A DNA stretch of 64,000 bases. It comes from Cyclobacteriaceae bacterium (GTDB taxonomy: Bacteria > Bacteroidota > Bacteroidia > Cytophagales > Cyclobacteriaceae). Position numbers and translations under genes: made by a program. The notes beneath the pieces were generated by a model that saw only the letters and a list, made by a program, of their open reading frames with translations, was not told the DNA's origin and did no database searches. Positions 34,183 through 43,796 of this stretch are shown in pieces. Within the stretch, counting starts at the first letter, position 1. The number at the start of each line of letters is the position of its first letter. The DNA is taken from contig JALHOT010000002.1 of assembly GCA_022842845.1 (NCBI GenBank), positions 248,001 to 312,000 of the forward strand, written 5' to 3'.

Positions 34183-35442
34183 TTACTTTTCGTTTCTGTA
34201 GATCACACCATCTTTCATCACAAAGTTAACCTTTCTTAAATCAGCCATGTTTTTGAGAGGATCGCCCGTTATAATGACGAGGTCTGCTTTTAGCCCCGGC
34301 TTGATTGAACCCACAAGATTGTCTAAGTGAAAAGCTTTTGCATTAACACTGGTAGCAGCCTGAAGTACCTGCAATGGCTTCATACCATACTCCACCATAA
34401 GCTCCATTTCTAAAACATTATCGCCATGTGGAAACACACCCACATCGCCCCCCATGCCAATGCTTACCCCTGAGGCTAGTGCATCTGCAAAACTTTTCTT
34501 TTTGTTGATGACACTTTGCGGCATTGGGCCAATGCCTTTTTTCCAGCCACGGTATTGTGAGATCATATCTACAGCAGCAAGCGTGGGGTAAAACACTACA
34601 TTATGTTCTTTCATTAATGAAGCAATTTCTGTATCGATAAAATCGCCATGCTCTATGGTTTCGGCACCTGCCAGCACTGCCCGCCTAATGGCCTCTTTGG
34701 ATTTAGCATGACAAACCATTACACGCCCACTGCTACGCGTTACTTCGTTAATTGTTGTTAGTTCATCAAGGGTAAAAGAAGGCTGATCATCACCGCGTAA
34801 ACCCCATCGGTAATCAGCATATATTTTGATAAAATCAGCCCCTTTGCCAATCTGATCCCGAACAACACGAATAAGTTCGTTGCCATCAGCAGGCTCTGCT
34901 CCCAACATAATTTCCTGATCATGGTCATAATTTTTTGGACCGTAAGAACCTGTTGCCACGATTGCCCTACCGGCCACCAGCAAACGTGGGCCGGGTATTA
35001 TGCCTTCATTAATTGCGCGTTTAAGGGCAACGTCCGCATAGCCTGCCCCTTCAGTTCCCAGATCGCGTGCGGTAGTGAAGCCTGCCATTAAAGTATTCCT
35101 AGCATGAACGGTAGCACGCGCTGTTCTGTAAGCATCTGTTTCTTTCAGTACTTGCGTGTCCCAATCTGTTATGTTGTATGGATATAAAAAAAGATGCGAG
35201 TGCCCTTCAATGAGCCCGGGGCTTAATGTAGTATTAGGGTAACTAATTTGTACAGCACCCTTCGGTATAGCCAACTGTGCCTTTGGACCAGCTGCTTTGA
35301 TAAGATCATTTTCTACAATAACAGCCCATGCTTCGTGCATTTGCTGTCCATCAAAAACCCGATCGGCAGTAATGTAATAGATGTTTTGAGCTAAAGAGGC
35401 TTTGCCAAATAACAATAGGATGATAAGCAGCGATCTCTTCAT
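34183..35442 (-). CDS. Secreted amidohydrolase (imidazolonepropionase-like)
   Basis: About 419 residues with a signal peptide (SLLIILLLFGKASLAQ). Metal ligands: HSHLF (first HxH), Lys (KGADFIKIY region), VCHAKSK, IEHGDFID and a late Asp in GMGGDVG. This is the metal-dependent hydrolase group that includes prolidase-like and imidazolonepropionase-like enzymes; the substrate is unknown. ATG 35442 gives a proper signal peptide. It is convergent with RidA, only two bases apart. Confidence 0.87.
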   Translation of the reverse strand: MKRSLLIILLLFGKASLAQNIYYITADRVFDGQQMHEAWAVIVENDLIKAAGPKAQLAIPKGAVQISYPNTTLSPGLIEGHSHLFLYPYNITDWDTQVLKETDAYRTARATVHARNTLMAGFTTARDLGTEGAGYADVALKRAINEGIIPGPRLLVAGRAIVATGSYGPKNYDHDQEIMLGAEPADGNELIRVVRDQIGKGADFIKIYADYRWGLRGDDQPSFTLDELTTINEVTRSSGRVMVCHAKSKEAIRRAVLAGAETIEHGDFIDTEIASLMKEHNVVFYPTLAAVDMISQYRGWKKGIGPMPQSVINKKKSFADALASGVSIGMGGDVGVFPHGDNVLEMELMVEYGMKPLQVLQAATSVNAKAFHLDNLVGSIKPGLKADLVIITGDPLKNMADLRKVNFVMKDGVIYRNEK

Positions 35443-35460
35443 AATGATGTATTGCAAAGT

Positions 35461-36039
35461 TTAATATTCCCAGCGCACCTTTACATCAATGGCGTTGCGT
35501 CTACTCTTCTGGTCGAAATGTTTAGGCACACCCACATGCAAAAAGCCAAGCAATTTGTCTTCTTCCCCTAATCCAAAAAAGGACTTTGCCTCAGGAAAGA
35601 AAGTAATGCCACCGGTGCTTAGGTAGCATCCGATTTTATAAGCAGTGGCAGTTAAGTACATATTTTGCACAGCACAATATACGGCCCCAACCTCTTCAAT
35701 TTCGGGAATAGATTTCTTCTCATCGCGCTTCATGCCAATGGAAATGATATGCGAGGACTGAAGAGGTTTTAAGCGAAGGCCCTCATACTTATCTGCATCG
35801 AAAGTGCCTTTGGCTGTCGTTACCTTTTTATACAACTCACTTTGAAAGGCGGCTAATCTTTCAATAGAGGCTCCTGAAAAAACCACAAAGCGCCAGGGCT
35901 CTGTTAGTTTATGAGTTGGTGCCCAATTGGCGTTTTCAAGCATCTGATGGATAATGTTTGCATCTACTTTTTCTCCGGTATAGTCTTTGGGGAAAACAGA
36001 TCGCCTTTGCCTGATCAGATTATTCAAGAATTCATGCAT
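35461..36039 (-). CDS. Nitroreductase family protein
   Basis: 192 residues. The FMN-binding segment RRSVFPKDYTGEK near the N terminus, ANWAPTHKLTEPWRFVVFSG, and GFLHVGVP at the C terminus mark the NAD(P)H-flavin nitroreductase family. Substrate unknown. It lies 18 bases upstream of the amidohydrolase start and probably shares its transcript. Confidence 0.9.
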   Translation of the reverse strand: MHEFLNNLIRQRRSVFPKDYTGEKVDANIIHQMLENANWAPTHKLTEPWRFVVFSGASIERLAAFQSELYKKVTTAKGTFDADKYEGLRLKPLQSSHIISIGMKRDEKKSIPEIEEVGAVYCAVQNMYLTATAYKIGCYLSTGGITFFPEAKSFFGLGEEDKLLGFLHVGVPKHFDQKSRRNAIDVKVRWEY

Positions 36040-36100
36040 ATAGCCTGCAGAAAATTGTGTAGTTTGATTTGAGTTTCGTTAAGTAATCTCGCCTAAATAA

Positions 36101-36505
36101 ATGACTATGAAAAGCATTACGCTACTCTTTTTGTTAACGAGCTTGTATGTACAGGCCCAAACCTTAAGCCCCGAACAACTGGCAGATCTTCAGTTAAAGG
36201 GTTACAATGAAAGAAATGTGGAACTCTTTCTACAAGCCTACAGCGATTCAGTAAGAGTTTATTTATTTCCCGATAAACTTATGTACACAGGAAAAGATAG
36301 AATGAGAAGCGGCTATGAAGGTATGTTTAATAATATGCCTGATCTGCATTGCACACTGAAGAGTCGCATGTTGTTAGGCAATACCGTAATTGATGAGGAG
36401 AGAGTACTCTTTACCAAGGATAGACCTATTATGGAAGCCATTGCTATTTATAAAGTGGCCGCAGGTAAAATTCAGGAAGTTTACTTCATCACAAAAGATC
36501 AATAG
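36101..36505 (+). CDS. Secreted NTF2-like (SnoaL) protein
   Basis: 134 residues. After a signal peptide (SITLLFLLTSLYVQAQ) it holds an NTF2-like fold (QLKGYNERNVELFLQAYSD, VYLFPDKLMYTGKDRMRSGY). It is a second NTF2-like gene in this window, unlike the first at 8835 in being exported. Function unknown. ATG 36107 is an alternative start. Confidence 0.75.
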   Translation: MTMKSITLLFLLTSLYVQAQTLSPEQLADLQLKGYNERNVELFLQAYSDSVRVYLFPDKLMYTGKDRMRSGYEGMFNNMPDLHCTLKSRMLLGNTVIDEERVLFTKDRPIMEAIAIYKVAAGKIQEVYFITKDQ

Positions 36506-36615
36506 TCCTTTAGTCACGATGGGTTTCCGTTCATACCGACCATCACCATTTTGCCACCTTTGGTTTGCCTCTTTCATTTAATAGCAATAGGTTTCACTAT
36601 TATTCCAATTAAACT

Positions 36616-38097
36616 ATGCTTAAAAAATTTACGCTACTCTTCACCGCTTTGTGCCTTTGTATCCTTACACTGTCTGCACAAGAAAGATCTTTACCTGCTG
36701 AATCGGCCATTGTTTCTAATGGTCAGGTAACCATTAAAGGAAAAGTTGTTCCTTACAAAGCTACTGCAGGTACACAACCTGTTTGGGATAAAGACGGAAA
36801 GGTAATTGCGTCTTTATTTTATACTTATTACGAGCGTACAGATGTATCAGACAAAAGTCGCAGGCCACTGATTATGTCTTTCAATGGTGGTCCTGGGTCT
36901 GCTTCTGTTTGGATGCACGTTGCTTACACCGGTCCCAAAGTGTTGAATATTGATGACGAAGGCTACCCCGTTCAACCTTACGGTGTAAAGGATAATCCGC
37001 ATTCTATTTTAGATGTCGCAGATATTGTCTTCATCGATCCAGTCAATACAGGCTTCTCACGTATTTTAGATCCAAAGGCAGAACGCTCTACTTTCTTTGG
37101 TGTAAATGCGGACATAAAGTATTTAGGCGAATGGTTAAATACTTTCGTTTCGCGTAACAGCCGCTGGACATCACCAAAATATTTGATAGGAGAAAGCTAC
37201 GGCACTACGCGTGTATCAGGGCTTGCCCTTGAATTACAGAATGCGCATTGGATGTATTTGAATGGTGTCATACTGGTATCTCCTACCGAAATTGGTATTA
37301 AGCGCGAGGGGCCAGTAAATGATGCGCTTTCCCTGCCATACTTTACAGCTGCCGCCTGGTATCACAAAGCATTGCCAACAGATCTGCAACAGAAAGATCT
37401 GGATGCCGTTCTGCCCGAAGCAGAAGCATTTGCTATTAATGAATTGATTCCAGCGATAAGTAAAGGAGGCTTTATAGATGAAGCAGAGAAGAAAAAAATT
37501 GCAGCAAGAATGTCGCGCTATTCTGGCATTTCCGAAAGAGTGTTTCTGCAAAATAACTTAGTAGTAACACCCCAATTTTTCTGGAAGGAATTGCTAAGAG
37601 ATAAGGGCCTTACCATTGGCCGATTGGATTCCCGCTACCTGGGTATTGATCGTATTGAGACAGGCAGCGGTCCGGATTACAGTGCTGAGCTTACCTCCTG
37701 GTTGCATTCCTTTACACCAGCCATCAATCATTATTTGCGCGATGTGTTAAAGTATAAGACAGATATTAAATATAATATGTTTGGCGATGTGCGGCCCTGG
37801 GATAACAGTAACGACAACACCGGAGAAAACCTTCGTTTAGCCATGGCGGAAAATCCTTACCTGCACGTTATGTTTCAATCAGGTTACTATGATGGAGCTA
37901 CTACTTATTTTGACGCTAAGTATTCTATGTGGCAACTTGATCCGAGTGGCAAAATGAAAAGCAGACTATCTTTTAAAGGTTACAGAAGCGGGCATATGAT
38001 GTATTTACGTTCCGAAGATTTAGCCAGCAGCAACGAACACATTCGTGAGTTCATTCTTAAATCAACACCAGCCAAAGGTGTGCCAGCCAAATACTAA
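36616..38097 (+). CDS. S10 family serine carboxypeptidase-like protein
   Basis: 493 residues with a signal peptide (FTLLFTALCLCILTLSA). FNGGPGSASVWMH (residues 89-101) provides the oxyanion hole, Ser194 in GESYGTTRVSG is the nucleophile, and a late RSGHMMYLR holds the catalytic histidine. It would remove C-terminal residues from peptides in the periplasm. The convergent acyl-CoA dehydrogenase follows a hairpin. Confidence 0.9.
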   Translation: MLKKFTLLFTALCLCILTLSAQERSLPAESAIVSNGQVTIKGKVVPYKATAGTQPVWDKDGKVIASLFYTYYERTDVSDKSRRPLIMSFNGGPGSASVWMHVAYTGPKVLNIDDEGYPVQPYGVKDNPHSILDVADIVFIDPVNTGFSRILDPKAERSTFFGVNADIKYLGEWLNTFVSRNSRWTSPKYLIGESYGTTRVSGLALELQNAHWMYLNGVILVSPTEIGIKREGPVNDALSLPYFTAAAWYHKALPTDLQQKDLDAVLPEAEAFAINELIPAISKGGFIDEAEKKKIAARMSRYSGISERVFLQNNLVVTPQFFWKELLRDKGLTIGRLDSRYLGIDRIETGSGPDYSAELTSWLHSFTPAINHYLRDVLKYKTDIKYNMFGDVRPWDNSNDNTGENLRLAMAENPYLHVMFQSGYYDGATTYFDAKYSMWQLDPSGKMKSRLSFKGYRSGHMMYLRSEDLASSNEHIREFILKSTPAKGVPAKY

Positions 38098-38110
38098 TAG
38101 ATAGGCATAG

Positions 38111-38171
38111 TGTGCGCAGATTGTTGTTTTGAAAATACACGAAAGTGTAAATCGACAACTGTCTGCGCACA
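38111..38171. terminator. Nested hairpin between convergent genes
   Basis: TGTGCGCAGA (38111-38120) pairs with TCTGCGCACA (38162-38171), with further pairing inside, and TACAC-GAAA-GTGTA (38137-38150) forms an inner five-pair stem with a GAAA tetraloop. It lies between the S10 peptidase and acyl-CoA dehydrogenase stops. No strong T-run, so it may act by structure or with a partner factor. Confidence 0.6.
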
Positions 38172-38176
38172 TATGC

Positions 38177-40465
38177 TTATTTCCTTACTGCAATGGGCGC
38201 TGCCAGGCATGCCTCCGGAATTTTGAAAGCATCTGTAAGGGGCACAGCGTCTTGACGCACTTCCCAACACAACTGATTGAGGTGTTTTCGAATCACTTTA
38301 GTTTTTACACCTTCCATGTAACCATTCTCCAAATACCAACCTTTGTTTTTATCAAGTAAGTTCAAGGCAAATAATGTACAGAGCTTGTTAAGCACTTGTT
38401 GACAGTTTTCATCTTTTACGTTTTGCACAGCCAACTGAAACTGTTCAAGTATAACACGCTCTACATGAGCAAAGCCCACCTCTACTAAATGATGCTGGCA
38501 TACGTTAAAGGCATCAAAAGAATCCATACCGCTATCTAAATGGCGCTTTAAGCGTTTGGCTGCTGAAGTAAGGATATCGCGTTCGCGGAATTTAAAAGCA
38601 CTCAGGTGAAAGGCTGGATCAAGGAGATGTTCTTCGTCTGTATTGCGGATGGTAAAGGGATTTAATTCTGCGAGCGAAGTTTTAGCCTGATCGGCCACGT
38701 AATTTAAAATTCGCAGCACATTCATGTTGCTGAACTCCTGTTTAAATTCTGTGAGCCTGCTCTTGGCAACCAACTGCAATAGCACAGTGTTGTCACCTTC
38801 GAAGGTTGTATAAATGTCTGAGTCATTTTTAAGCGCATCAATTCTGTTCTCCGAAAGGTAGCCCTTACCCCCACAAGCTTCACGGCATTCTTGCAAGGTT
38901 TGGGTGTTGCTCCAGGTTGCAAAGGGCTTAAGACCAGCCGCAAGTGCTTCTATTTCCTGCATCTCTTCTTCGTTGCGATTAATGAAGCGGTCAGTCAGGT
39001 ATTGTAAAGCAAAGTGCAGGGCATAAACATTGGCCAGTAAGGGCATGAGCCTTCGTTGATGTGTGCGGTAGTTCAGAATGGGCACTTCGCTGGCGCCTTC
39101 AGGGCCGAACTGCCTTCGTTGATCTCCGTATCGGATGGCAATGGTTAAACCTGATTTAGAAGTTGCTAAAGCAGAGCGGGGTATACCAATGCGCCCACCC
39201 ACCAAAGTGCCTAACATGGTAAAGAACCTGCGGTTGTCGCTGGCAATGGGGCTAAAAAACTTTCCAAGATCATCGACCTGAGCGAATCGATCAAGCATAT
39301 TATCTTTTGGAATGATAACCTGATTGAACGAAATTTTTCCGTTATCAACACCGTTGAGTCCCATCTTTCGACCACAATCTTCAATGCTTATATCCGGTAA
39401 TATTTTTCCGGAGGCATCGCGTAAGGGTACTATAAAAGCATTTACTCCGTAGTCCTTGCCATCAATCATAAGTTTGGCAAATACTGTAGCCATTTGACCA
39501 TGCAGCGCTGCATTGCCTATATATTCTTTTTGCGCCAGCACATGCGGTGTATGGATGGTAAAAGTTTTATCCTGATGATTATAGGTTGCTGTAGTCTCCA
39601 GGCCACGCACATTGCTTCCATGGTTAGTCTCTGTCATGGCGAAGCATCCTGGTAAAGCAAGTGTACCAATATCCTTCAGGTATTTTTTATGATGCTTTTC
39701 TGTACCTAGAAAATAGACGCTCATCCCCCACAAACCAAACTGAACACCAAACTTTACAACCAAACTTAAGTCGTGATAGCTTAGCGTTTCCATAATGGTG
39801 AAGTACGCAGCCATATCATTTTGCCCGCCATATTCTTTGGGGTAGGCAATAGAACCAAAGCCCTGATTGGCGAGGTGTTTTGCCCATTGCAATACTTTTT
39901 CTCTTTGAAGAGATAAACTATCGGTATCGAGGTACGCAAACTCAGGATCAGAAAGAAGCGTTTTTACTTTTGCAATGAGATTAGCGTGCTTTCCTTCCAG
40001 CACACTTGCCATAGCCTCAGTGTTAAAGGATTGTTGCGTGCTTTGCGCCTGGGTTAGGGTTTTGCGTTTTTCAGGATAGAACGTATGAACAATTTCGTGA
40101 GAAATGACTCCGAGCATTTCCTCAACACCCTCTAATGACTGCTTAACCTCTGCTGACATTATTTGACCGTGTAGTGCTGCTAATGCATTGCCCAGATTTG
40201 CAAAGCTGGTGGCATGAGAGGAATCAACGCGCCTTATTTCTGCCAACCAGTTTTTCAGCTCTTCTGCAGAGGGTGCCAGCGAAGGATCTATCTGGTTAAT
40301 TAAAAAGGAACGTTCTTCCGGGCTAAGCCATCTTTGTTTATTAATAAGTGTATGCAAGGTCTTGATTTCTGTTGGTGTTAAAACATCATCAGACCAAACG
40401 GCATAGAACAGGGGCAGGAAAATAATCAGTGAAGGATTTTGTTTTAAGATAGGGTGCTGTATCAT
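38177..40465 (-). CDS. Acyl-CoA dehydrogenase / oxidase-like protein
   Basis: 762 residues, about twice the size of ordinary acyl-CoA dehydrogenases and in the acyl-CoA oxidase size class. A helical N-terminal extension (about 1-150) is followed by the flavin and substrate domain: CFAMTETNHGSNVRGLETTA, and the catalytic-site block EACGGKGYLSENRIDALKND with YTTFEGDNTVLLQLV. It should oxidise a long-chain acyl-CoA at the alpha-beta position. An inverted repeat that may be an operator sits at 40469-40505. Confidence 0.9.
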   Translation of the reverse strand: MIQHPILKQNPSLIIFLPLFYAVWSDDVLTPTEIKTLHTLINKQRWLSPEERSFLINQIDPSLAPSAEELKNWLAEIRRVDSSHATSFANLGNALAALHGQIMSAEVKQSLEGVEEMLGVISHEIVHTFYPEKRKTLTQAQSTQQSFNTEAMASVLEGKHANLIAKVKTLLSDPEFAYLDTDSLSLQREKVLQWAKHLANQGFGSIAYPKEYGGQNDMAAYFTIMETLSYHDLSLVVKFGVQFGLWGMSVYFLGTEKHHKKYLKDIGTLALPGCFAMTETNHGSNVRGLETTATYNHQDKTFTIHTPHVLAQKEYIGNAALHGQMATVFAKLMIDGKDYGVNAFIVPLRDASGKILPDISIEDCGRKMGLNGVDNGKISFNQVIIPKDNMLDRFAQVDDLGKFFSPIASDNRRFFTMLGTLVGGRIGIPRSALATSKSGLTIAIRYGDQRRQFGPEGASEVPILNYRTHQRRLMPLLANVYALHFALQYLTDRFINRNEEEMQEIEALAAGLKPFATWSNTQTLQECREACGGKGYLSENRIDALKNDSDIYTTFEGDNTVLLQLVAKSRLTEFKQEFSNMNVLRILNYVADQAKTSLAELNPFTIRNTDEEHLLDPAFHLSAFKFRERDILTSAAKRLKRHLDSGMDSFDAFNVCQHHLVEVGFAHVERVILEQFQLAVQNVKDENCQQVLNKLCTLFALNLLDKNKGWYLENGYMEGVKTKVIRKHLNQLCWEVRQDAVPLTDAFKIPEACLAAPIAVRK

Positions 40466-40468
40466 GGC

Positions 40469-40505
40469 GAGCGGGTTTCTTGATTAAAAATACGAAAACC
40501 CGCTC
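40469..40505. promoter_or_regulatory. Inverted repeat at the acyl-CoA dehydrogenase promoter
   Basis: GAGCGGGTTT (40469-40478) and AAACCCGCTC (40496-40505) form a perfect ten-base inverted repeat separated by 17 bases, ending three bases before the start codon at 40465. Its loop contains minus-strand TATTTTTA (40492-40485), one base from the TAnnTTTG element. It may be an operator or a leader hairpin. Confidence 0.45.
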
Positions 40506-40555
40506 TCAAAAGGTGATACACTTATCGATACCTGCCAATCTAGGGTGCGATAATT

Positions 40556-41647
40556 TTACTTAGGAAAGTCGCTTGCATCAATACCTGGTAAAATGCGCAG
40601 TGCGTTTTTGTAGTAAATTTTTTTCAAGACGTTATCAGGCAAATCCAGCCCATACATGCGCCAGAAAGCATGATACCTTTTATGGTAAGGAAAATACTCA
40701 TCGGCTGTTTCAAGTACCCTGAAATAAGTCTGGTACTCCTCTGGCATCCAGCTGTCTTTTCCGAATAGCACCCGATCTTGATATTTAATCATAAAATCTC
40801 TGGCAGCCCTGGGTTGTCGCCCCAACTCTGCGATTACGGCTCCAATCTCAACGACCACATTCGGCATGTCATCTAGTATGGTTCCCAACTTTTTTAGATC
40901 GTTAGGATACCAGGCCATATGGGCTGCGATGAAGGTTGTTTTCTTATGCTTTTTAAAAATGTTGTGCTGTTCTTGTATAATGCTTTCCCATGGAGCGGGA
41001 TCGGTGTCGCTGCGTTTACGGCCTTCATGGGTTTTAAGCTCTAACCATCTTTCATTATTGGCATCCATGGGTTGCCAGAATTGTTTTGGGTCGGCAGAGT
41101 GTATCAGTACAGGGATGCCTAACTCACCACATTTAGCCCAGATAGGATCAATGCGCGGATCGTCTATACGGATTCTGTTGCCTTTACTATCCTTGCTGGT
41201 CATGCCTAGATTTTTGTAAATCTTTAATCCTTGTGCGCCCTTCTTCACATCATCTTCTAGCTGTTTCAGCATACGACTTTGCCATTCGGGGTCATCAATG
41301 GCGCTGAAGTCCATATTGGTAAAGACCACAAAGCGCTTTGGAAAATTGTCTTTTACGTTTTTAAGAGATCCATCTAAATGTTCTGTACTGCCCCGGCCTC
41401 GACCACTTAAATTCACCATTACCACCATGTTGAGCTTATCCATCTCGGCAACGAGCTTGGCCAGGTCTTGGCTAGGCATATTGAATTGATGGTTATGGAT
41501 ATCGATGAAGGGAAATTTCGCTTTGGTAAGTTTATGCTCTTCTACCACCAGTGTGGAGGGGGGATCGTAGGCTTCAAAATCCATCGTTTGGCTTTGTGCA
41601 AGCGTGCCTACAGTGAACAATAATAGAAATAAGGTCAGCCTCTTCAT
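40556..41647 (-). CDS. Secreted amidohydrolase_2-type metallohydrolase
   Basis: About 363 residues. A signal peptide (RLTLFLLLFTVGTLAQSQ) precedes the TIM-barrel hydrolase with IDIHNHQFN (HxH), VLIHSADP, FIAAHMAWYP and the late metal Asp in GKDSWMPEEY. Members are decarboxylases or hydrolases of aromatic or lactone substrates; the substrate here is unknown. ATG 41647 is chosen for its signal peptide over 41665. Confidence 0.83.
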   Translation of the reverse strand: MKRLTLFLLLFTVGTLAQSQTMDFEAYDPPSTLVVEEHKLTKAKFPFIDIHNHQFNMPSQDLAKLVAEMDKLNMVVMVNLSGRGRGSTEHLDGSLKNVKDNFPKRFVVFTNMDFSAIDDPEWQSRMLKQLEDDVKKGAQGLKIYKNLGMTSKDSKGNRIRIDDPRIDPIWAKCGELGIPVLIHSADPKQFWQPMDANNERWLELKTHEGRKRSDTDPAPWESIIQEQHNIFKKHKKTTFIAAHMAWYPNDLKKLGTILDDMPNVVVEIGAVIAELGRQPRAARDFMIKYQDRVLFGKDSWMPEEYQTYFRVLETADEYFPYHKRYHAFWRMYGLDLPDNVLKKIYYKNALRILPGIDASDFPK

Positions 41648-41781
41648 ACTGTCAGTTTTCTCCAAGAACGTGAAAAGACTTCAATAGGATTCACAATATT
41701 TTGTTAACGGACTTTATCGTATTGAAAGCGCAAAGAAGCAGTGTAAAAGGATTTTCCTAAATTCGGCATCAAATTGCAGAC

Positions 41782-42882
41782 ATGAAGAAGCTGATTATCG
41801 TATTTTTCCTTTTACTGAACATTGTAAGCACAGGTCAGGATCTTGAAGGCCTTAAGAAAAAGTTGGCGAATGGTGATTTTGCCAATGTAAAAGCAGAGGC
41901 AAGCAAATTGATAGAGGCCAGCCCAAAGAATAAAAGGGCTTTGTCATTGCGAGCCCAGGCGCGTATCGCTTTACAGGATTATTACGGTGCTATAAGCGAT
42001 CTAACTTTCGCCTTAGAACAGGACAGTACTTTTACAGAGGCCTATAATTACCGGGCAGAAGCTAAAATGCTTTTAGGCGATGATGATGGTGCTATTGATG
42101 ATTTGGACAAAGCTATAAAATTCAATGCCAAGTATGCCGATGCGTATACCAACCGTGGTTTGGCCAAGTACAATATCGAGGATTTGCAAGGGGCTTATTT
42201 TGATTTTTCAAAAGCTCTTGAACTTGGACCCACCGATGCTGATAAATATTTTAACAGAGGCGTAGTGAAGGCTGAGTTAGGCGAGTTTATTAGTGCTATT
42301 GATGATTATAACAAGGCTATTGACTTAGATAAAGCTGATCCGAATTTATTGAACTACCGGGGCGTAGCCTATTACAATATTGGCGAATACGATAAGGCCA
42401 TAGCCGACTATGATGCTGCTATTAAATTAGATGGCAAAGACCCTTTGAAATTTGAGAACAGAGCCTTGTCGAAAAGCGCTAAAGAAGATTATAAGGGTGC
42501 GCTCGAAGATTATAACAAGGCTATAGAATTGTTTGATGAAGATCCGGAGACTTTTAACCTGAGAGGTGTGATTAAGTATACCCTGGAAGATAATGATGGT
42601 GCCATTGCTGATTACAACAAAGCCATCGAATTAGACCCGAGCAATCCTATGTATTACGATAATCGTGCGCTCAGTAAAACAGAGAAAGAAGATTTTACAG
42701 GAGCCATCGAAGATTACACTACTTCTATAGAATTATATCCTGTGGATCCGGAAACTTATTATCAACGCGCCATGGTGAAGCTGCAGGCAGGTAATAAATA
42801 TGATGCATGTCTTGATTTTAAAAAGGCTGAGGAGCTAGGCTCACCTGAAGCAAAAGCGGAGATCAAAAAGAATTGTAAGTAA
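41782..42882 (+). CDS. Secreted TPR-repeat protein
   Basis: 366 residues. A signal peptide (KLIIVFFLLLNIVSTG) precedes about nine near-regular 34-residue TPR units, for example YNKAIELDPSNPMYYDNRAL and DFSKALELGPTDADKYFNRG. It forms a superhelical solenoid for protein binding in the periplasm or outer membrane. The partner is not known. The internal repeats are similar to one another, suggesting expansion by duplication. Confidence 0.85.
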   Translation: MKKLIIVFFLLLNIVSTGQDLEGLKKKLANGDFANVKAEASKLIEASPKNKRALSLRAQARIALQDYYGAISDLTFALEQDSTFTEAYNYRAEAKMLLGDDDGAIDDLDKAIKFNAKYADAYTNRGLAKYNIEDLQGAYFDFSKALELGPTDADKYFNRGVVKAELGEFISAIDDYNKAIDLDKADPNLLNYRGVAYYNIGEYDKAIADYDAAIKLDGKDPLKFENRALSKSAKEDYKGALEDYNKAIELFDEDPETFNLRGVIKYTLEDNDGAIADYNKAIELDPSNPMYYDNRALSKTEKEDFTGAIEDYTTSIELYPVDPETYYQRAMVKLQAGNKYDACLDFKKAEELGSPEAKAEIKKNCK

Positions 42883-42904
42883 AGAAAACGCTTTACATTT
42901 TTTA

Positions 42905-43777
42905 ATGCTTTCATACGCACCTACCCCAGTTCAGGTATTGGTTCATCCACTTTTTAAAGAGCAGGATGTGCAAGTATTCATTAAGCGGGAAGATTTAAAC
43001 CATCCTTTTGTAAGTGGTAATAAGTGGTGGAAGCTGAAGTATAATCTGGAAGAAGCCAGAAAATCTGATCATCGTACTGTACTTACTTTTGGCGGAGCTC
43101 ATTCCAATCACATTTACGCTACAGCCGCGGCCGCTCAAGAAGAAGACTTAAAGGCCATAGGCATTATCCGCGGAGAGGAGCTTACCGAGCGGGCCAACCC
43201 AACCTTACAATTTGCCAATAATCATGGCATGCAACTTCACTTTGTTACCAGGGAACAGTATCGACAAAGAGGAGAGGCTGCGTTTATGGTTGATCTGAAA
43301 AATGAGTTCGGAGATTTTTATCTCATACCAGAAGGCGGTACTAACGAACTGGCCCTTCAGGGTGTGGAAGAATTTGGGTTAGCATTGGAGACAGCAGCGG
43401 ACTTTGATTATTTGTGCTGTGCAGTAGGAACGGGCGGCACACTCGCTGGCTTAATAAAGGCTTTGCCAGAAAAAAAAATCATTGGCTTCTCCTCGCTGAA
43501 GGGCAGTTTTCTTGAGCAAGAAATCAGGCAAATGATCGGTGATGCATTTAACAATTGGATGATCAACAATGATTATCACTTTGGTGGTTATGGCAAATAC
43601 GATCAAAGCTTAATCAATTTTATTGCAGCCGCAGAGCATCAGTATAACATCCCCCTGGAGCAGGTGTATACTGGAAAAATGTTTTACGGAGTGATTGACC
43701 TGATCAAAAAGCAATTCTTTCCTAAAGGTAGTCGTATTATGCTTTTGCATACAGGAGGCTTACAAGGTAAATGTTAA
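42905..43777 (+). CDS. PLP-dependent ACC deaminase / D-cysteine desulfhydrase family
   Basis: 290 residues of fold-type II. The PLP lysine lies in SGNKWWKLKYNLEEA (the SGNK motif), and TFGGAHSNH and AVGTGGTLAGL are phosphate-binding and Ser-cap features. Family enzymes open cyclopropane amino acids or split D-cysteine; the two cannot be distinguished from sequence alone. It follows the TPR gene by 22 bases. Confidence 0.85.
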   Translation: MLSYAPTPVQVLVHPLFKEQDVQVFIKREDLNHPFVSGNKWWKLKYNLEEARKSDHRTVLTFGGAHSNHIYATAAAAQEEDLKAIGIIRGEELTERANPTLQFANNHGMQLHFVTREQYRQRGEAAFMVDLKNEFGDFYLIPEGGTNELALQGVEEFGLALETAADFDYLCCAVGTGGTLAGLIKALPEKKIIGFSSLKGSFLEQEIRQMIGDAFNNWMINNDYHFGGYGKYDQSLINFIAAAEHQYNIPLEQVYTGKMFYGVIDLIKKQFFPKGSRIMLLHTGGLQGKC

Positions 43778-43796
43778 AGCAACTTTTCTAAGTGAA

